Positions 43,552 through 51,473 of a stretch of 64,000 nt of DNA are shown here, one piece after another. Source of the stretch: Streptomyces akebiae. Lineage in GTDB: Bacteria > Actinomycetota > Actinomycetes > Streptomycetales > Streptomycetaceae. The DNA lies in contig NZ_CP080647.1 in NCBI RefSeq assembly GCF_019599145.1, forward strand, positions 9,858,001 through 9,922,000, in the 5' to 3' direction. A program made the translations under genes and the position numbers. Positions within the stretch are counted from its first letter, which is position 1. Every line of letters starts with the position of its first letter. The notes beneath the pieces were generated by a model. That model was given only the letters and a program-made list of their open reading frames with translations, made no database searches and had not been told where the DNA came from.

Positions 43552-44550
43552 TTGTACACCGCACACCCCGACCGCTACGCGGACATGCCCTACCGGCGCA
43601 CCGGACGCAGCGGCCTGAAACTTCCCGCGCTCTCGCTCGGCCTGTGGCACAACTTCGGCCCCGACCGTTCCGTCGAGACGCAGCGCGCGATCCTGCGCCG
43701 CGCCTTCGACCTGGGTGTCACCCACTTCGACCTGGCCAACAACTACGGCCCGCCGCCCGGCGCCGCCGAGTCCGCGCTCGGCGAGGCGCTCAAGGACGAC
43801 TTCGCCCCGTACCGCGACGAGCTCGTCATCTCCACCAAGGCCGGCTATCTGATGTGGCCCGGCCCGTACGGCGAGTGGGGCTCCCGCAAGTACGTGCTCT
43901 CCTCGCTCGACCAGAGCCTGCAGCGCATGGGCCTCGACTACGTCGACATCTTCTACTCGCACCGTCCCGACCCGGAGACTCCGCTGGAGGAGACGATGGG
44001 CGCGCTGCACTCGGCGGTCCAGCAGGGCAAGGCGCTGTACGTCGGTGTCTCCAACTACTCGGCCGAGCAGACCCGCGAGGCCGCCCGCATCCTGGGCGAG
44101 CTGGGCACTCCGCTCCTCGTCCACCAGCCCCGTTACTCGATGCTCGACCGGCGCCCCGAGAGCGAGGGCCTGCTCGACGCCCTCGACGAGCTGCAGGTCG
44201 GCTCCATCGTCTTCTCCCCGCTGGAGCAGGGGCTGCTGAGCTCCCGCTACCTCGACGGCATCCCGGAGGGCTCCCGCGCGGCGAGCGACAGCCCCTTCCT
44301 GCGGTCGGACGCCGTCACCGAGGACCTGGTGGGCAGGCTGCGCGCGCTGGACGAGGTCGCCAAGTCCCGCGGCCAGACGCTGGCCCAGCTCGCCCTGGCC
44401 TGGACGCTGCGGGGTGGCCGGGTCACCTCCGCCCTCGTCGGCGCGAGCAGCGCCCGACAGATCGAGGACAGCGTGGGCGCCATCGCCCATCTCGACTTCG
44501 AGGCGGACGAGCTGGCCCGCATCGACGCCATCATCGAGGGCAAGGGCTAG
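43552..44550 (+). CDS. Aldo/keto reductase, glyceraldehyde-3-phosphate reductase (YghZ) type
   Basis: The 332-residue protein starts at TTG 43552, with GGAG five bases upstream; there is no earlier ATG or GTG. It begins RYADMPYRRTGRSGLKLPALSLGLWHNFG. The tetrad segments are HFDLANNYGPPPGAAE (Asp, Tyr), LVISTKAGYLMWPGPYGEWGS (Lys) and YVDIFYSHRPDPETPLEETM (His). The WPGPYGEWGSRKY insert and the C-terminal VGASSARQIEDSVGAI are typical of YghZ/MgrA-type reductases that act on L-glyceraldehyde 3-phosphate or methylglyoxal. Divergent LysR control is likely. Confidence 0.9.
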   Translation: MYTAHPDRYADMPYRRTGRSGLKLPALSLGLWHNFGPDRSVETQRAILRRAFDLGVTHFDLANNYGPPPGAAESALGEALKDDFAPYRDELVISTKAGYLMWPGPYGEWGSRKYVLSSLDQSLQRMGLDYVDIFYSHRPDPETPLEETMGALHSAVQQGKALYVGVSNYSAEQTREAARILGELGTPLLVHQPRYSMLDRRPESEGLLDALDELQVGSIVFSPLEQGLLSSRYLDGIPEGSRAASDSPFLRSDAVTEDLVGRLRALDEVAKSRGQTLAQLALAWTLRGGRVTSALVGASSARQIEDSVGAIAHLDFEADELARIDAIIEGKG

Positions 44551-44585
44551 CCCTCGGTATCGAGGGCACGGGGCTGGTACGTGCG

Positions 44586-44700
44586 GCCCGCACCGGCCAG
44601 GCCCGCACCGGCCAGGCCCGCACCGGCCAGGCCCGCACCGGCCAGGCCCGCACCGGCCAGGCCCGCACCGGCCAGGCCAGGCCAGGCCAGGCCAGGCCAG
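44586..44700. repeat. Tandem repeat: six 15-bp units followed by five 5-bp units
   Basis: GCCCGCACCGGCCAG is repeated six times without error (44586-44675), then GCCAG, which is the last third of the unit, is repeated five more times (44676-44700). It starts 35 bp after the aldo/keto reductase stop and lies between convergent genes. All frames through it are open, so long frames across this region are not evidence of genes. Confidence 0.97.
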
Positions 44701-44751
44701 GACCGGACCGGGCCCGGATCGGCTCCGGGCAAGAAGGGCCCCGGCCCAGCC

Positions 44752-45030
44752 CTAGCCCTCGATCCGCTCCTCCAGGCGGACGGTCACCGACTGGCCCGCC
44801 TCCTTCCCGATCGCCTTGCGCACATCGGCCTTGACCGGCAGCTTGTGGGTGCCGTCGCCCAGGGCCATGAAGGAGCTGCGGAAAGGGTGGCCGTCGATCG
44901 TGCCGCGGACCTTGACCAGGCCGCGGGTGCCGAAGAAGTCGGTGGACCCGGGCCACACGAGATAGGTCCAGCCGCCCTTGGCGGGGCTCTTCCGCAGCTC
45001 CGCGGTGAACTGCTCGTCGAGCGTGCTCAC
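44752..45030 (-). CDS. DUF1905-family protein
   Basis: This is a 92-residue single-domain protein: [75 protein letters not shown]. These are the DUF1905 motifs, a double-psi-like beta fold of unknown function. ATG 45030 has GGAGGA upstream. It is complete. Confidence 0.88.
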   Translation of the reverse strand: MSTLDEQFTAELRKSPAKGGWTYLVWPGSTDFFGTRGLVKVRGTIDGHPFRSSFMALGDGTHKLPVKADVRKAIGKEAGQSVTVRLEERIEG

Positions 45031-45714
45031 GATGTCTCCTCCGCTCCCGGTGGTGCGCTACGAACAGGAGACCGCGGGGAGCGCGGAAACTCATCGCGAG
45101 CGGTGGGCCGGGCGAGGAGGGGCGCGGCCGGCGGCAGTCGTCGAGCCGGTCGCCGGAGATCAGATCTCGGACGCGGTCGAGGTACCCCGCCGTGCGGCCA
45201 CGAGCCCGGACGGTCGCGCCCTCGTCGTCGCGCAGGAGGACGTCGCGGCCCAGGAACCACCGTGTCTCCTCGCCGACGGGGTGGGCCGGGAACGGCAGCC
45301 GGACGGCGTCCGACTCCAGATGGCGGTCCCGGACCGCGGGCTTGATCGTTGAACGCTCCGTCGGGGACATGCGTAGAAGATGTGGACCGGCCCCAGGGCC
45401 GTCACCCGCACGCACTCCTCCTTCTGGAGAAGGCCCGGTCGCAGGGCCCTGCGCAGCGTTTCAGCCAATCGCGCTCTCGCATATGCCAGGAGACTGGCTG
45501 AATTGGCATGGTGACAGAGCGTCAGGAGTGGCGATACTCAACTGGCAGGGCGATTGAGTCATGAACGAACGCGCACCCATGCGCGCTCTTCACGTCACCG
45601 TGCGTGACGGTCTTGTCGCCGGATGCGCACGACCAGCAAGTCTGCGAGGCGAGAGCAAGTCCGCGCGGCGAGTGGGGCCGGGCGGGTTCGGCGGTGCGAA
45701 CGGGGGAGCGAAGC
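45031..45714. other. Long intergenic region with a frame-broken ORF and repeats
   Basis: This 684-bp stretch has no intact gene. On the minus strand, AETLRRALRPGLLQKEECVR (from 45468) and, in another frame from ATG 45370, TIKPAVRDRHLESDAVRLPF and ETRWFLGRDVLLRDD look like two parts of one small protein of about 110 residues interrupted near 45370 and losing its 3' end near 45130. Upstream of 45715, 45490-45600 is AT-richer and has repeats of CTGGC/GCCAG and the inverted repeat CGTCACCGTGCGTGACG, probably the promoter of the next gene. Confidence 0.4.
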
Positions 45715-46125
45715 GTGCACGACGAATTCCTGTGCCATGTCACCGCGTACGGCTGGTGCGGCGGTCAGCGCGTCGGCGTGCCCCTCGGTACCTATCGCGC
45801 CCCCACCCTGGCGCTGGCGCTGTGGTGGATGCGCGACCGCGCGTTATGGATCGCCGAACGCCTCGACCCGCGACCCGAGAACCCGAACTTCCCCCCGAAC
45901 GCGGTCGTTCCGGTCGCCGACACCGTACCGGACGTGCCGAGCCAGCTGCGCGCCTGGTCCGCCGACGACGCGCAACAGGATCTGGTCGCCGAGGAGTTGG
46001 CCGCCGGGAATCTCGTCCGGATCGCCACCAACGACGACACCACGGAGTACGAACTGCTCGCGGAGTCCGTCGACGCCGTACGCATGCAGCGCATCGCCCA
46101 GAGGATCGCCGCCCCCGCCGCCTGA
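45715..46125 (+). CDS. Conserved hypothetical Streptomyces protein
   Basis: The product has 136 residues from GTG 45715 (HDEFLCHVTAYGWCGGQRVGVPLGTYRAP), with GGGGGAG seven bases upstream. An in-frame GTG at 45604 would add 37 Ser/Arg-rich residues that do not look conserved. It has ALALWWMRDRALWIAERLDP and AVVPVADTVPDVPSQLRAWSADDAQQDLVAEELAAG; no domain of known function is recognised. It precedes the FHA-ABC gene by 79 bp and is probably transcribed separately, because that gene has its own -10 element. Confidence 0.7.
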   Translation: MHDEFLCHVTAYGWCGGQRVGVPLGTYRAPTLALALWWMRDRALWIAERLDPRPENPNFPPNAVVPVADTVPDVPSQLRAWSADDAQQDLVAEELAAGNLVRIATNDDTTEYELLAESVDAVRMQRIAQRIAAPAA

Positions 46126-46204
46126 CCCCCGGTCCACCCGCCTCCTGGGGCGACGCCGAAGCGGTCGGGCGCGCATATCGGGACCGATCGGTAGAATTTT
46201 CGGT

Positions 46205-48529
46205 ATGGCAGAGCGGTCGATCGCGCCGACTGCGCCCGCACTCGTGCTGGAGACCGAGTCGGGCTCCACCGTGCTGGCCCCGTCCCACGCCTACCACGTG
46301 GGACGCGACCCGCTCAGCGACGTCGTCCTCGACGACGACCGGGTCTCGTGGCACCACGCGGTGCTCCGGGCCCAGGCCGGCCACTGGACCATCGAGGACG
46401 AGAACAGCACCAACGGCACGTACGCCGACGGTCACCGCGTCCACGAGTGGGACGTCGGCCCCGGCACGGTCATCCACTTCGGGAGCCTCCCCGACGGCCC
46501 CCGCGCGGTGCTCACCGGCCTCGCCCCCGAGCAACTCTCCCGTATCCACCGCCCCGCCTCCACCGGCACCTTCCGGCAGCCCACCAGCGTCCACCCGCTG
46601 CCCGAGCGGACCGTCCGCATCGGCCGGGCCGCGGACAACGACCTGGTCATCGACGACCTCGTCGTCTCCCGCCGGCACGCCGAGCTCCGGGCGAGTCCGG
46701 AGGGCACGTACGAGATCGTCGACCTCGGCAGCCACAACGGCACCTACCTCAACGGCGCCCCCGTCGACCGGGCACCGGTCACTCCCGGTGACATCGTCGG
46801 CATCGGTCACTCCGCGTTCTGCCTGGTCGGCGACGAACTCCAGGAGTACGTCGACACCGGAGAGGTCTCCCTCGACGTCCAGGAACTCACCGTCGCCGTC
46901 GACCGCGGCCGGAAGACGCTTCTGGACGGTGTGTCGTTTCCGGTCGGCGAGAAATGCCTCCTCGCCGTCGTCGGCCCGAGCGGCGCGGGCAAGTCCACCC
47001 TGCTGAACGCCCTCACCGGGCAGCGCCCCGCCGACAGCGGCACCGTCCTCTACGACGGCCGCGACCTCTACCGCGACTACGCCGAACTGCGCCAGCGCAT
47101 CGGCCTGGTCCCGCAGGACGACATCCTGCACGCCCAGCTGACCGTGCGCAGAGCCCTGTCCTACGCCGCCGAACTCCGCTTCCCGCAGGACACCGCGAAG
47201 GCCGAGCGGCAGGCCCGCGTCGACGAGGTGATCCGCGAACTGGGCCTCGAACAGCGCGCCGGCCAGCCCATCCACAGCCTCTCCGGCGGCCAGCGCAAAC
47301 GGGTCAGCGTGGCCCTGGAACTCCTGACCAAACCCTCCCTGCTCTTCCTGGACGAACCGACCTCCGGGCTCGACCCCGGCATGGACCGCTCCGTGATGCA
47401 CATGCTGCGCGGCCTCGCCGACGACGGACGCACGGTCATCGTCGTCACCCACAGCGTTCTCAGTCTCGACGTCTGCGACCGTCTCCTCGTCCTCGCGCCC
47501 GGCGGCAAGGTCGCCTACTACGGGCCGCCCGAGGACACCCTCGCCTTCTTCGGCTTCGAGCAGTGGCCGGAGGCGTTCGAGGCCTTCGAACGGGACGGGG
47601 AGCGGGACTGGGCGGGGGAGTACCGCGACTCGCCCCAACGGCACCAGTACGTCACCGCCGCCATGGGCCGGCCCTACCAGGCCGCCCCGGAGCCGGTCAC
47701 CGTGGCGCCGCCGCCCAAGCCGCAGAGCTGGGGCGCCCAACTCGGCACACTGGTCCGCCGGTACGCGGCCGCGCTCGGCGCCGACCGCACCTTCCTCGCC
47801 ATCATGATCGCGCTGCCGTTCGTGATGGGCGCGATGGCCAGGGCGCTGGCGGGCAGCACCCTGGACCGCGAGACGGCCATGAACGCGCTGCTCATCCTGT
47901 GTGTGGGCGGTGTGCTGACAGGTGCGGCGAACGCCGTGCGCGAACTGGTCAAGGAACGCGTCATCTACCGACGCGAACGGGCTGTGGGCCTGTCGAGATC
48001 CGCGTATCTGATGTCCAAGGTCGTCGTCCTCGGCACGGTCACCGTCCTCCAGGCGATCGTCCTCACCCTGGTCGCCCTGCTCGGCGTAGACCTCAACGCC
48101 CCCGGTGGTGAAGGCGTGTTGATGCCGCCCCTGGTCGAGATCACGGTCGCCGTGGCACTGCTCGCGTTCACCGCGATGATGCTGGGCCTGGTCGTCTCCG
48201 CGCTGGTCCGCAAGGAGGAGGTCACCATGCCGCTGCTGGTGCTCCTCGCGATCGTCCAGGTCGTGTTCTGCGGCGCCCTGCTGGATGTGCGGGGCACGAT
48301 CGTCCTCGAACAGCTGGCCTGGCTGGTGCCGTCGCGGTGGGCGTTCGCCGCGATGGCCGGCACGATCGACCTGGAACGGATCGTCCCCGACACCTCGGAC
48401 CCGCTGTTCGCGCACTCGGCGGGCGTGTGGCTGCTCGACCTGGGGATGCTCGTCGTCCTCTCGCTGCTCTGCGGCTGGGCCGTCGCCCGGCTGCTGCGCC
48501 GCCGTGAGCCCGCCGTGATGCGGAAGTAG
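46205..48529 (+). CDS. Double-FHA ABC transporter (Rv1747-like)
   Basis: This 774-residue membrane protein starts at ATG 46205; TAGAAT at 46192-46197 predicts a leaderless message. FHA1 spans about 20-100 (YHVGRDPLSDVVLDDDRVSWHHAVL, NSTNGTYADG). A Thr-rich linker contains ASTGTFRQPTS. FHA2 spans about 135-220 (RIGRAADNDLVIDDLVVSRRHAEL, SHNGTYLNG). The nucleotide-binding domain (about 235-470) has GPSGAGKSTLLNAL, LSGGQRKRVSVALELL and LLFLDEPTSGLD. The ABC-2 membrane domain (about 510-770) has six helices. The order matches M. tuberculosis Rv1747, whose FHA domains bind phosphothreonines made by PknF. The kinase gene two positions downstream fits the same scheme. Confidence 0.92.
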   Translation: MAERSIAPTAPALVLETESGSTVLAPSHAYHVGRDPLSDVVLDDDRVSWHHAVLRAQAGHWTIEDENSTNGTYADGHRVHEWDVGPGTVIHFGSLPDGPRAVLTGLAPEQLSRIHRPASTGTFRQPTSVHPLPERTVRIGRAADNDLVIDDLVVSRRHAELRASPEGTYEIVDLGSHNGTYLNGAPVDRAPVTPGDIVGIGHSAFCLVGDELQEYVDTGEVSLDVQELTVAVDRGRKTLLDGVSFPVGEKCLLAVVGPSGAGKSTLLNALTGQRPADSGTVLYDGRDLYRDYAELRQRIGLVPQDDILHAQLTVRRALSYAAELRFPQDTAKAERQARVDEVIRELGLEQRAGQPIHSLSGGQRKRVSVALELLTKPSLLFLDEPTSGLDPGMDRSVMHMLRGLADDGRTVIVVTHSVLSLDVCDRLLVLAPGGKVAYYGPPEDTLAFFGFEQWPEAFEAFERDGERDWAGEYRDSPQRHQYVTAAMGRPYQAAPEPVTVAPPPKPQSWGAQLGTLVRRYAAALGADRTFLAIMIALPFVMGAMARALAGSTLDRETAMNALLILCVGGVLTGAANAVRELVKERVIYRRERAVGLSRSAYLMSKVVVLGTVTVLQAIVLTLVALLGVDLNAPGGEGVLMPPLVEITVAVALLAFTAMMLGLVVSALVRKEEVTMPLLVLLAIVQVVFCGALLDVRGTIVLEQLAWLVPSRWAFAAMAGTIDLERIVPDTSDPLFAHSAGVWLLDLGMLVVLSLLCGWAVARLLRRREPAVMRK

Positions 48530-48534
48530 CCGCC

Positions 48535-49269
48535 ATGACGACCACCGGCTTTCGGCCCACCCACGTCGTCCCTCCGGGCGGCCTGTCCGCCTGGGAGAGC
48601 CCCGACCCGGCCCATCCGACCGTGGCCCTCGACGCGCTGCTGCCGGTCCAGCTGCTGGAGCGGCGCGGCGACTGGGGCCATGTCCTGTGCGCCAACGGCT
48701 GGTCCGCCTGGGTCGACGGCCGCCTCCTCGTCGCCGTACCGCAGGACCCGCCCGCCGCCGGCGTGGCACCCGCCCGTACGGCCGACCCGCGTCCGCTGCT
48801 GGCCCGGGCCGAGGAGGCCCTGACGCGCTACCGCACCGAGGCGGAGGCCCTGGCCGCCGGGCACCGCGACGGCGAGTCCTTCCGCGAGCGTACGAAGGGG
48901 CTGCGGATCGGGGTCGTCGTCGACGGCGAGTCGCTGTGGCTGTTCGACGCGGCGCACGAGCGGTGGGTGTACTGCGACGGGGCGCGGCTGAGCACGTTCG
49001 CCGCTGTGGACGAACCGCGCGAGACCCCGGCCGTCCCCCGCTTCGCCCCGGCCGCCGCTCCCGCCGCGCCACCGGAACCCACGAGGGTCGTGGGGGCCCC
49101 GGTACGCGAACCGGCGGACCGGAGCCCGCCCGACTCCGGGCCGACCGACCGTCGACCCCCCGGTACCAGGCCTCCCGACACCAGGCCGACCGCCCCCCGC
49201 CCGGCGGACCACGGGCCGAGCGAGGACGAGCCCACGCGCATGGTCCCGCCGGTGACCCGCGATGAGTGA
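48535..49269 (+). CDS. Hypothetical protein in the FHA-ABC/kinase operon
   Basis: The 244-residue protein starts 5 bp after the transporter gene. Residues about 10-65 look like a small SH3-type beta domain (PTVALDALLPVQLLERRGDWGHVLCANGWSAWVDGRLLVA). A helical segment (ARAEEALTRYRTEAEALAAG) and a second beta segment (GLRIGVVVDGESLWLFDAAHERWVYCDG) follow. The last 90 residues are Pro/Thr/Arg-rich (RRPPGTRPPDTRPTAPRPAD) and may hold phospho-acceptor threonines for the kinase. Its stop overlaps the kinase start by 8 bp. It may couple kinase and transporter; this is inference. Confidence 0.75.
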   Translation: MTTTGFRPTHVVPPGGLSAWESPDPAHPTVALDALLPVQLLERRGDWGHVLCANGWSAWVDGRLLVAVPQDPPAAGVAPARTADPRPLLARAEEALTRYRTEAEALAAGHRDGESFRERTKGLRIGVVVDGESLWLFDAAHERWVYCDGARLSTFAAVDEPRETPAVPRFAPAAAPAAPPEPTRVVGAPVREPADRSPPDSGPTDRRPPGTRPPDTRPTAPRPADHGPSEDEPTRMVPPVTRDE

Positions 49270-50266
49270 CACGCAGCCGTACGCGGGGCGCCCCTCCGAG
49301 CCGGTCGGACGGCAGATCGCCGGCTACCGCGTGGAGCGCGAGATCGGCCGGGGCGGCATGGCCGTCGTGTACCAGGCCAGGGATCTGCGGCTGGAGCGGA
49401 CGGTCGCGCTGAAGCTGCTCGCCCCGGAACTGGCCCGCAACGACACGTTCCGGCGCCGCTTCACCCACGAGTCACGGGTGGCCGCCGCGATCGACCACCC
49501 CCACATCGTGCCGGTCTTCGAGGCCGGCGAGACGGACGGCGTCCTCTACATCGCCATGCGCTACGTCGCCGGCAGCGATCTGCGGCATCTCCTGGACCGG
49601 GAGGGCCCGCTGCCAGTCACGACCGCGACGCGGATCGCCGCCCAGGTCGCCTCCGCGCTCGACGCGGCGCACGACCACGGCCTGGTGCACCGGGACGTGA
49701 AGCCCGGCAACATCCTGGTCGCGCAGGGCACGGACAGCGACCACCCCGAGCACGTCTATCTCACCGACTTCGGCCTGACGAAGAAGTCGCTGTCCCTGAC
49801 CGGCTTCACCACCGTCGGCCAGTTCGTGGGGACGCTCGACTACGTGGCGCCGGAGCAGATCTCGGGCAAGCCGGTCGACGGCCGCTGCGACGTCTACAGC
49901 CTCGCCTGCGTCGTCCACGAGACACTCGTCGGCCGGCCGCCGTTCCAGCGGGACGACGACATGGCCCTGTTGTGGGCCCACCAGTACGACCAGCCGCCCC
50001 CGCTGACCGGCGTGCGCCCCGATCTGCCCCCCGCGGTGGACCACGTCATGGCGACGGCGCTGGCCAAGTCCCCGGACGACCGGTACGACTCGTGCCTCTC
50101 CTTCGTGGCGGCGCTCCGGGCGGCCGGGACGGCTCGGGGCTTCCCGCCGGGGCACGCACCGACCCGGGCGGTCACGCCGACCGCGTCCGGACCGACCGAG
50201 GCCCCGCCCGAGCCGCCCCGATGGGCCGAACCCGTGTTCATCCGGTCCGGCCGTCACCCCGGCTGA
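49262..50266 (+). CDS. Cytosolic Hanks-type Ser/Thr protein kinase
   Basis: The 334-residue protein has a complete kinase domain at about 20-290: glycine loop IGRGGMAVVY, ATP Lys in VALKLL, catalytic loop VHRDVKPGNI, DFG in LTDFGLTKK, activation-loop threonines in TGFTTVGQFVGT, and YVAPEQ. The C-terminal 45 residues are Pro/Thr-rich, with no transmembrane helix or PASTA repeats, unlike PknF/PknB. It overlaps the upstream gene by 8 bp and is co-transcribed with the double-FHA transporter, its probable substrate or docking partner. The 3' end overlaps the convergent isomerase gene by 29 bp. Confidence 0.92.
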   Translation: MSDTQPYAGRPSEPVGRQIAGYRVEREIGRGGMAVVYQARDLRLERTVALKLLAPELARNDTFRRRFTHESRVAAAIDHPHIVPVFEAGETDGVLYIAMRYVAGSDLRHLLDREGPLPVTTATRIAAQVASALDAAHDHGLVHRDVKPGNILVAQGTDSDHPEHVYLTDFGLTKKSLSLTGFTTVGQFVGTLDYVAPEQISGKPVDGRCDVYSLACVVHETLVGRPPFQRDDDMALLWAHQYDQPPPLTGVRPDLPPAVDHVMATALAKSPDDRYDSCLSFVAALRAAGTARGFPPGHAPTRAVTPTASGPTEAPPEPPRWAEPVFIRSGRHPG

Positions 50267-50702
50267 CGTCGAGCCGCGCGATGTGGGCCACGTTCTCCCG
50301 GTCGTCGGCGTCCGAACCGGCCTCGGCGGCGAACCAGGCGTCAAGGATCTCCTTGAGCAGCGGCTCGGAGGTCAGCCTCAGCCCGAGCGCCAGCACATTG
50401 GCGTCGTTCCACCGGCGAGCGCCGTCGGCCGTGTAGGCGTCCGTGCACAGCGCCGCGCGAACGCCCGGAACCTTGTTCGCGGCGATCGACGCGCCCGTGC
50501 CGGTCCAGCAGCACACGACGGCCTGGTCGGACGCGCCGGAGGCGACCTCGCGCGCCGCCGCCTCCGAGCAGACGGCCCAGCGGGGGTCGTCCCCGGCGCG
50601 CAGCGCGCCGTGCGTGACGACGTCGTGGCCCCGGCCGCGCAACTCCGCGAGGAGGAGACGTGCGACGGGCTCGTCCATGTCCGAGGAGACGGAGATCCGC
50701 AT
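50238..50702 (-). CDS. RpiB/LacAB-family sugar-phosphate isomerase
   Basis: The 154-residue protein starts at ATG 50702. It begins RISVSSDMDEPVARLLLAELRGRGHDVVTHG, where RpiB proteins usually have GxDHAG; here the His is replaced (SDMDEPV). It continues AVVCCWTGTGASIAANKVPGVRAALCTDAYTADGARRWNDANVLALG, with the active-site Cys in VVCCWTGTG and the anion-binding loop conserved. The change at the first catalytic position suggests an altered substrate from ribose 5-phosphate. The family assignment is safe; the function is not. Confidence 0.85.
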   Translation of the reverse strand: MRISVSSDMDEPVARLLLAELRGRGHDVVTHGALRAGDDPRWAVCSEAAAREVASGASDQAVVCCWTGTGASIAANKVPGVRAALCTDAYTADGARRWNDANVLALGLRLTSEPLLKEILDAWFAAEAGSDADDRENVAHIARLDVSRGDGRTG

Positions 50703-50734
50703 GCCCCCGAGGCTACCCGCCTCCAGGACCCCGG

Positions 50735-50889
50735 CTACGGGCGCGGCCACGGCTTTCCGGCCAACCGCTCGATGCTCGTGTTGAGGCGCTTCAGATAGTC
50801 GGCGAACCCGGCGATGCCCTCGTCGGACCAGCCCTCCAGGACCATGGCGAGTGTACGGACGTTGCCCTCCCGCTCCTCGTCCAGTCGGC
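50735..50889 (-). pseudogene. 3' remnant of a MarR-family regulator gene
   Basis: Only the last about 48 residues remain, ending in NVRTLAMVLEGWSDEGIAGF and YLKRLNTSIERLAGKPWPRP then TAG. These match the C-terminal dimerisation helix of MarR proteins that accompany MFS drug exporters. The winged helix and start are missing. Homology stops near 50880-50889, exactly where the 3' end of an MFS gene begins on the other strand. Confidence 0.6.
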
Positions 50890-51037
50890 GCTCGCGCCGA
50901 TGATCGGCTGCGGGGCCGCGCTGGTCGCCGCGGCGGTCGCCGTGTTCATCCCCGGCGCGCGGGCCACCTCCGATCCGGGCCAGGGCGCGGAGGAGCGGGA
51001 CCCGGGCACGGTGGAGGCGCCTGCTTCCGCCGCTTGA
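50882..51037 (+). pseudogene. 3' remnant of an MFS (DHA2-type) transporter gene
   Basis: About 51 residues remain: SALAPMIGCGAALVAAAVAV, then FIPGARATSDPGQGAEERDP and a short tail to TGA. This is the last transmembrane helix and cytosolic tail of a drug:H+ antiporter. The first 13 helices and the start are gone. In intact loci such genes lie divergently next to a marR gene; here only both 3' ends remain, back to back. Confidence 0.6.
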
Positions 51038-51473
51038 CCGGGCGGCCCGGCTGTCGGTGAGTGCGTGGGCTCCCGCGCGCGGCCGCCCCGCGCCTCGGCG
51101 GCCTGCACCGGACGGTGGGCCCTGTCGGGGTCCCGGCTCCCCGGCGGGCAGCGCGTCCTCGGCCGCCCGCAGCCGCCGCCCGTCCGGACCTGGTGTCTCC
51201 TCCGCCTGGAGCACGCCGGTGTGGCCGTGGTCGGCGGGGCGAGGAGGAAGGGCCGGGAGAACCGGCGCACCAGGGCGGCCGCTCGTCGCCCATGCCCGCC
51301 GGCAGGGTCTTCCGGCACCCGGCGGCGTCACCGCCGAGCAGCCGTGCCTGGGCGCGCAGCCCCGTAACGGAGGTGGCCCGTCGGCTGCGGCAGGCGGTGG
51401 AGAGGGGCCAGGGCGCGCGCCGGGGCGCGGTCGGGCCGAGGCGGTGGCGAGGCGGGGCGAGTCGGTGGTCGGG
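51038..51473. other. Intergenic region without recognisable features
   Basis: This 436-bp, very GC-rich stretch lies between the MFS remnant and the next stop codon. Several open frames exist on both strands but none has family-like composition, a plausible start or a recognisable motif. Confidence 0.4.

Noticed and set aside
44586..44700. CRISPR-like array
   Set aside because: The units are contiguous without spacers and only 15 bp long; there are no cas genes. It is a simple tandem repeat.
45740..49468. A 1242-residue open frame on the minus strand
   Set aside because: It lies antisense to the FHA-ABC transporter, its neighbour and the kinase start. Composition is Arg/Gly/Asp-rich shadow sequence with no motifs.
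51038..51473. Hidden gene in the 51.0-51.5 kb spacer
   Set aside because: Several long frames exist on both strands but all have random high-GC composition and no start context.
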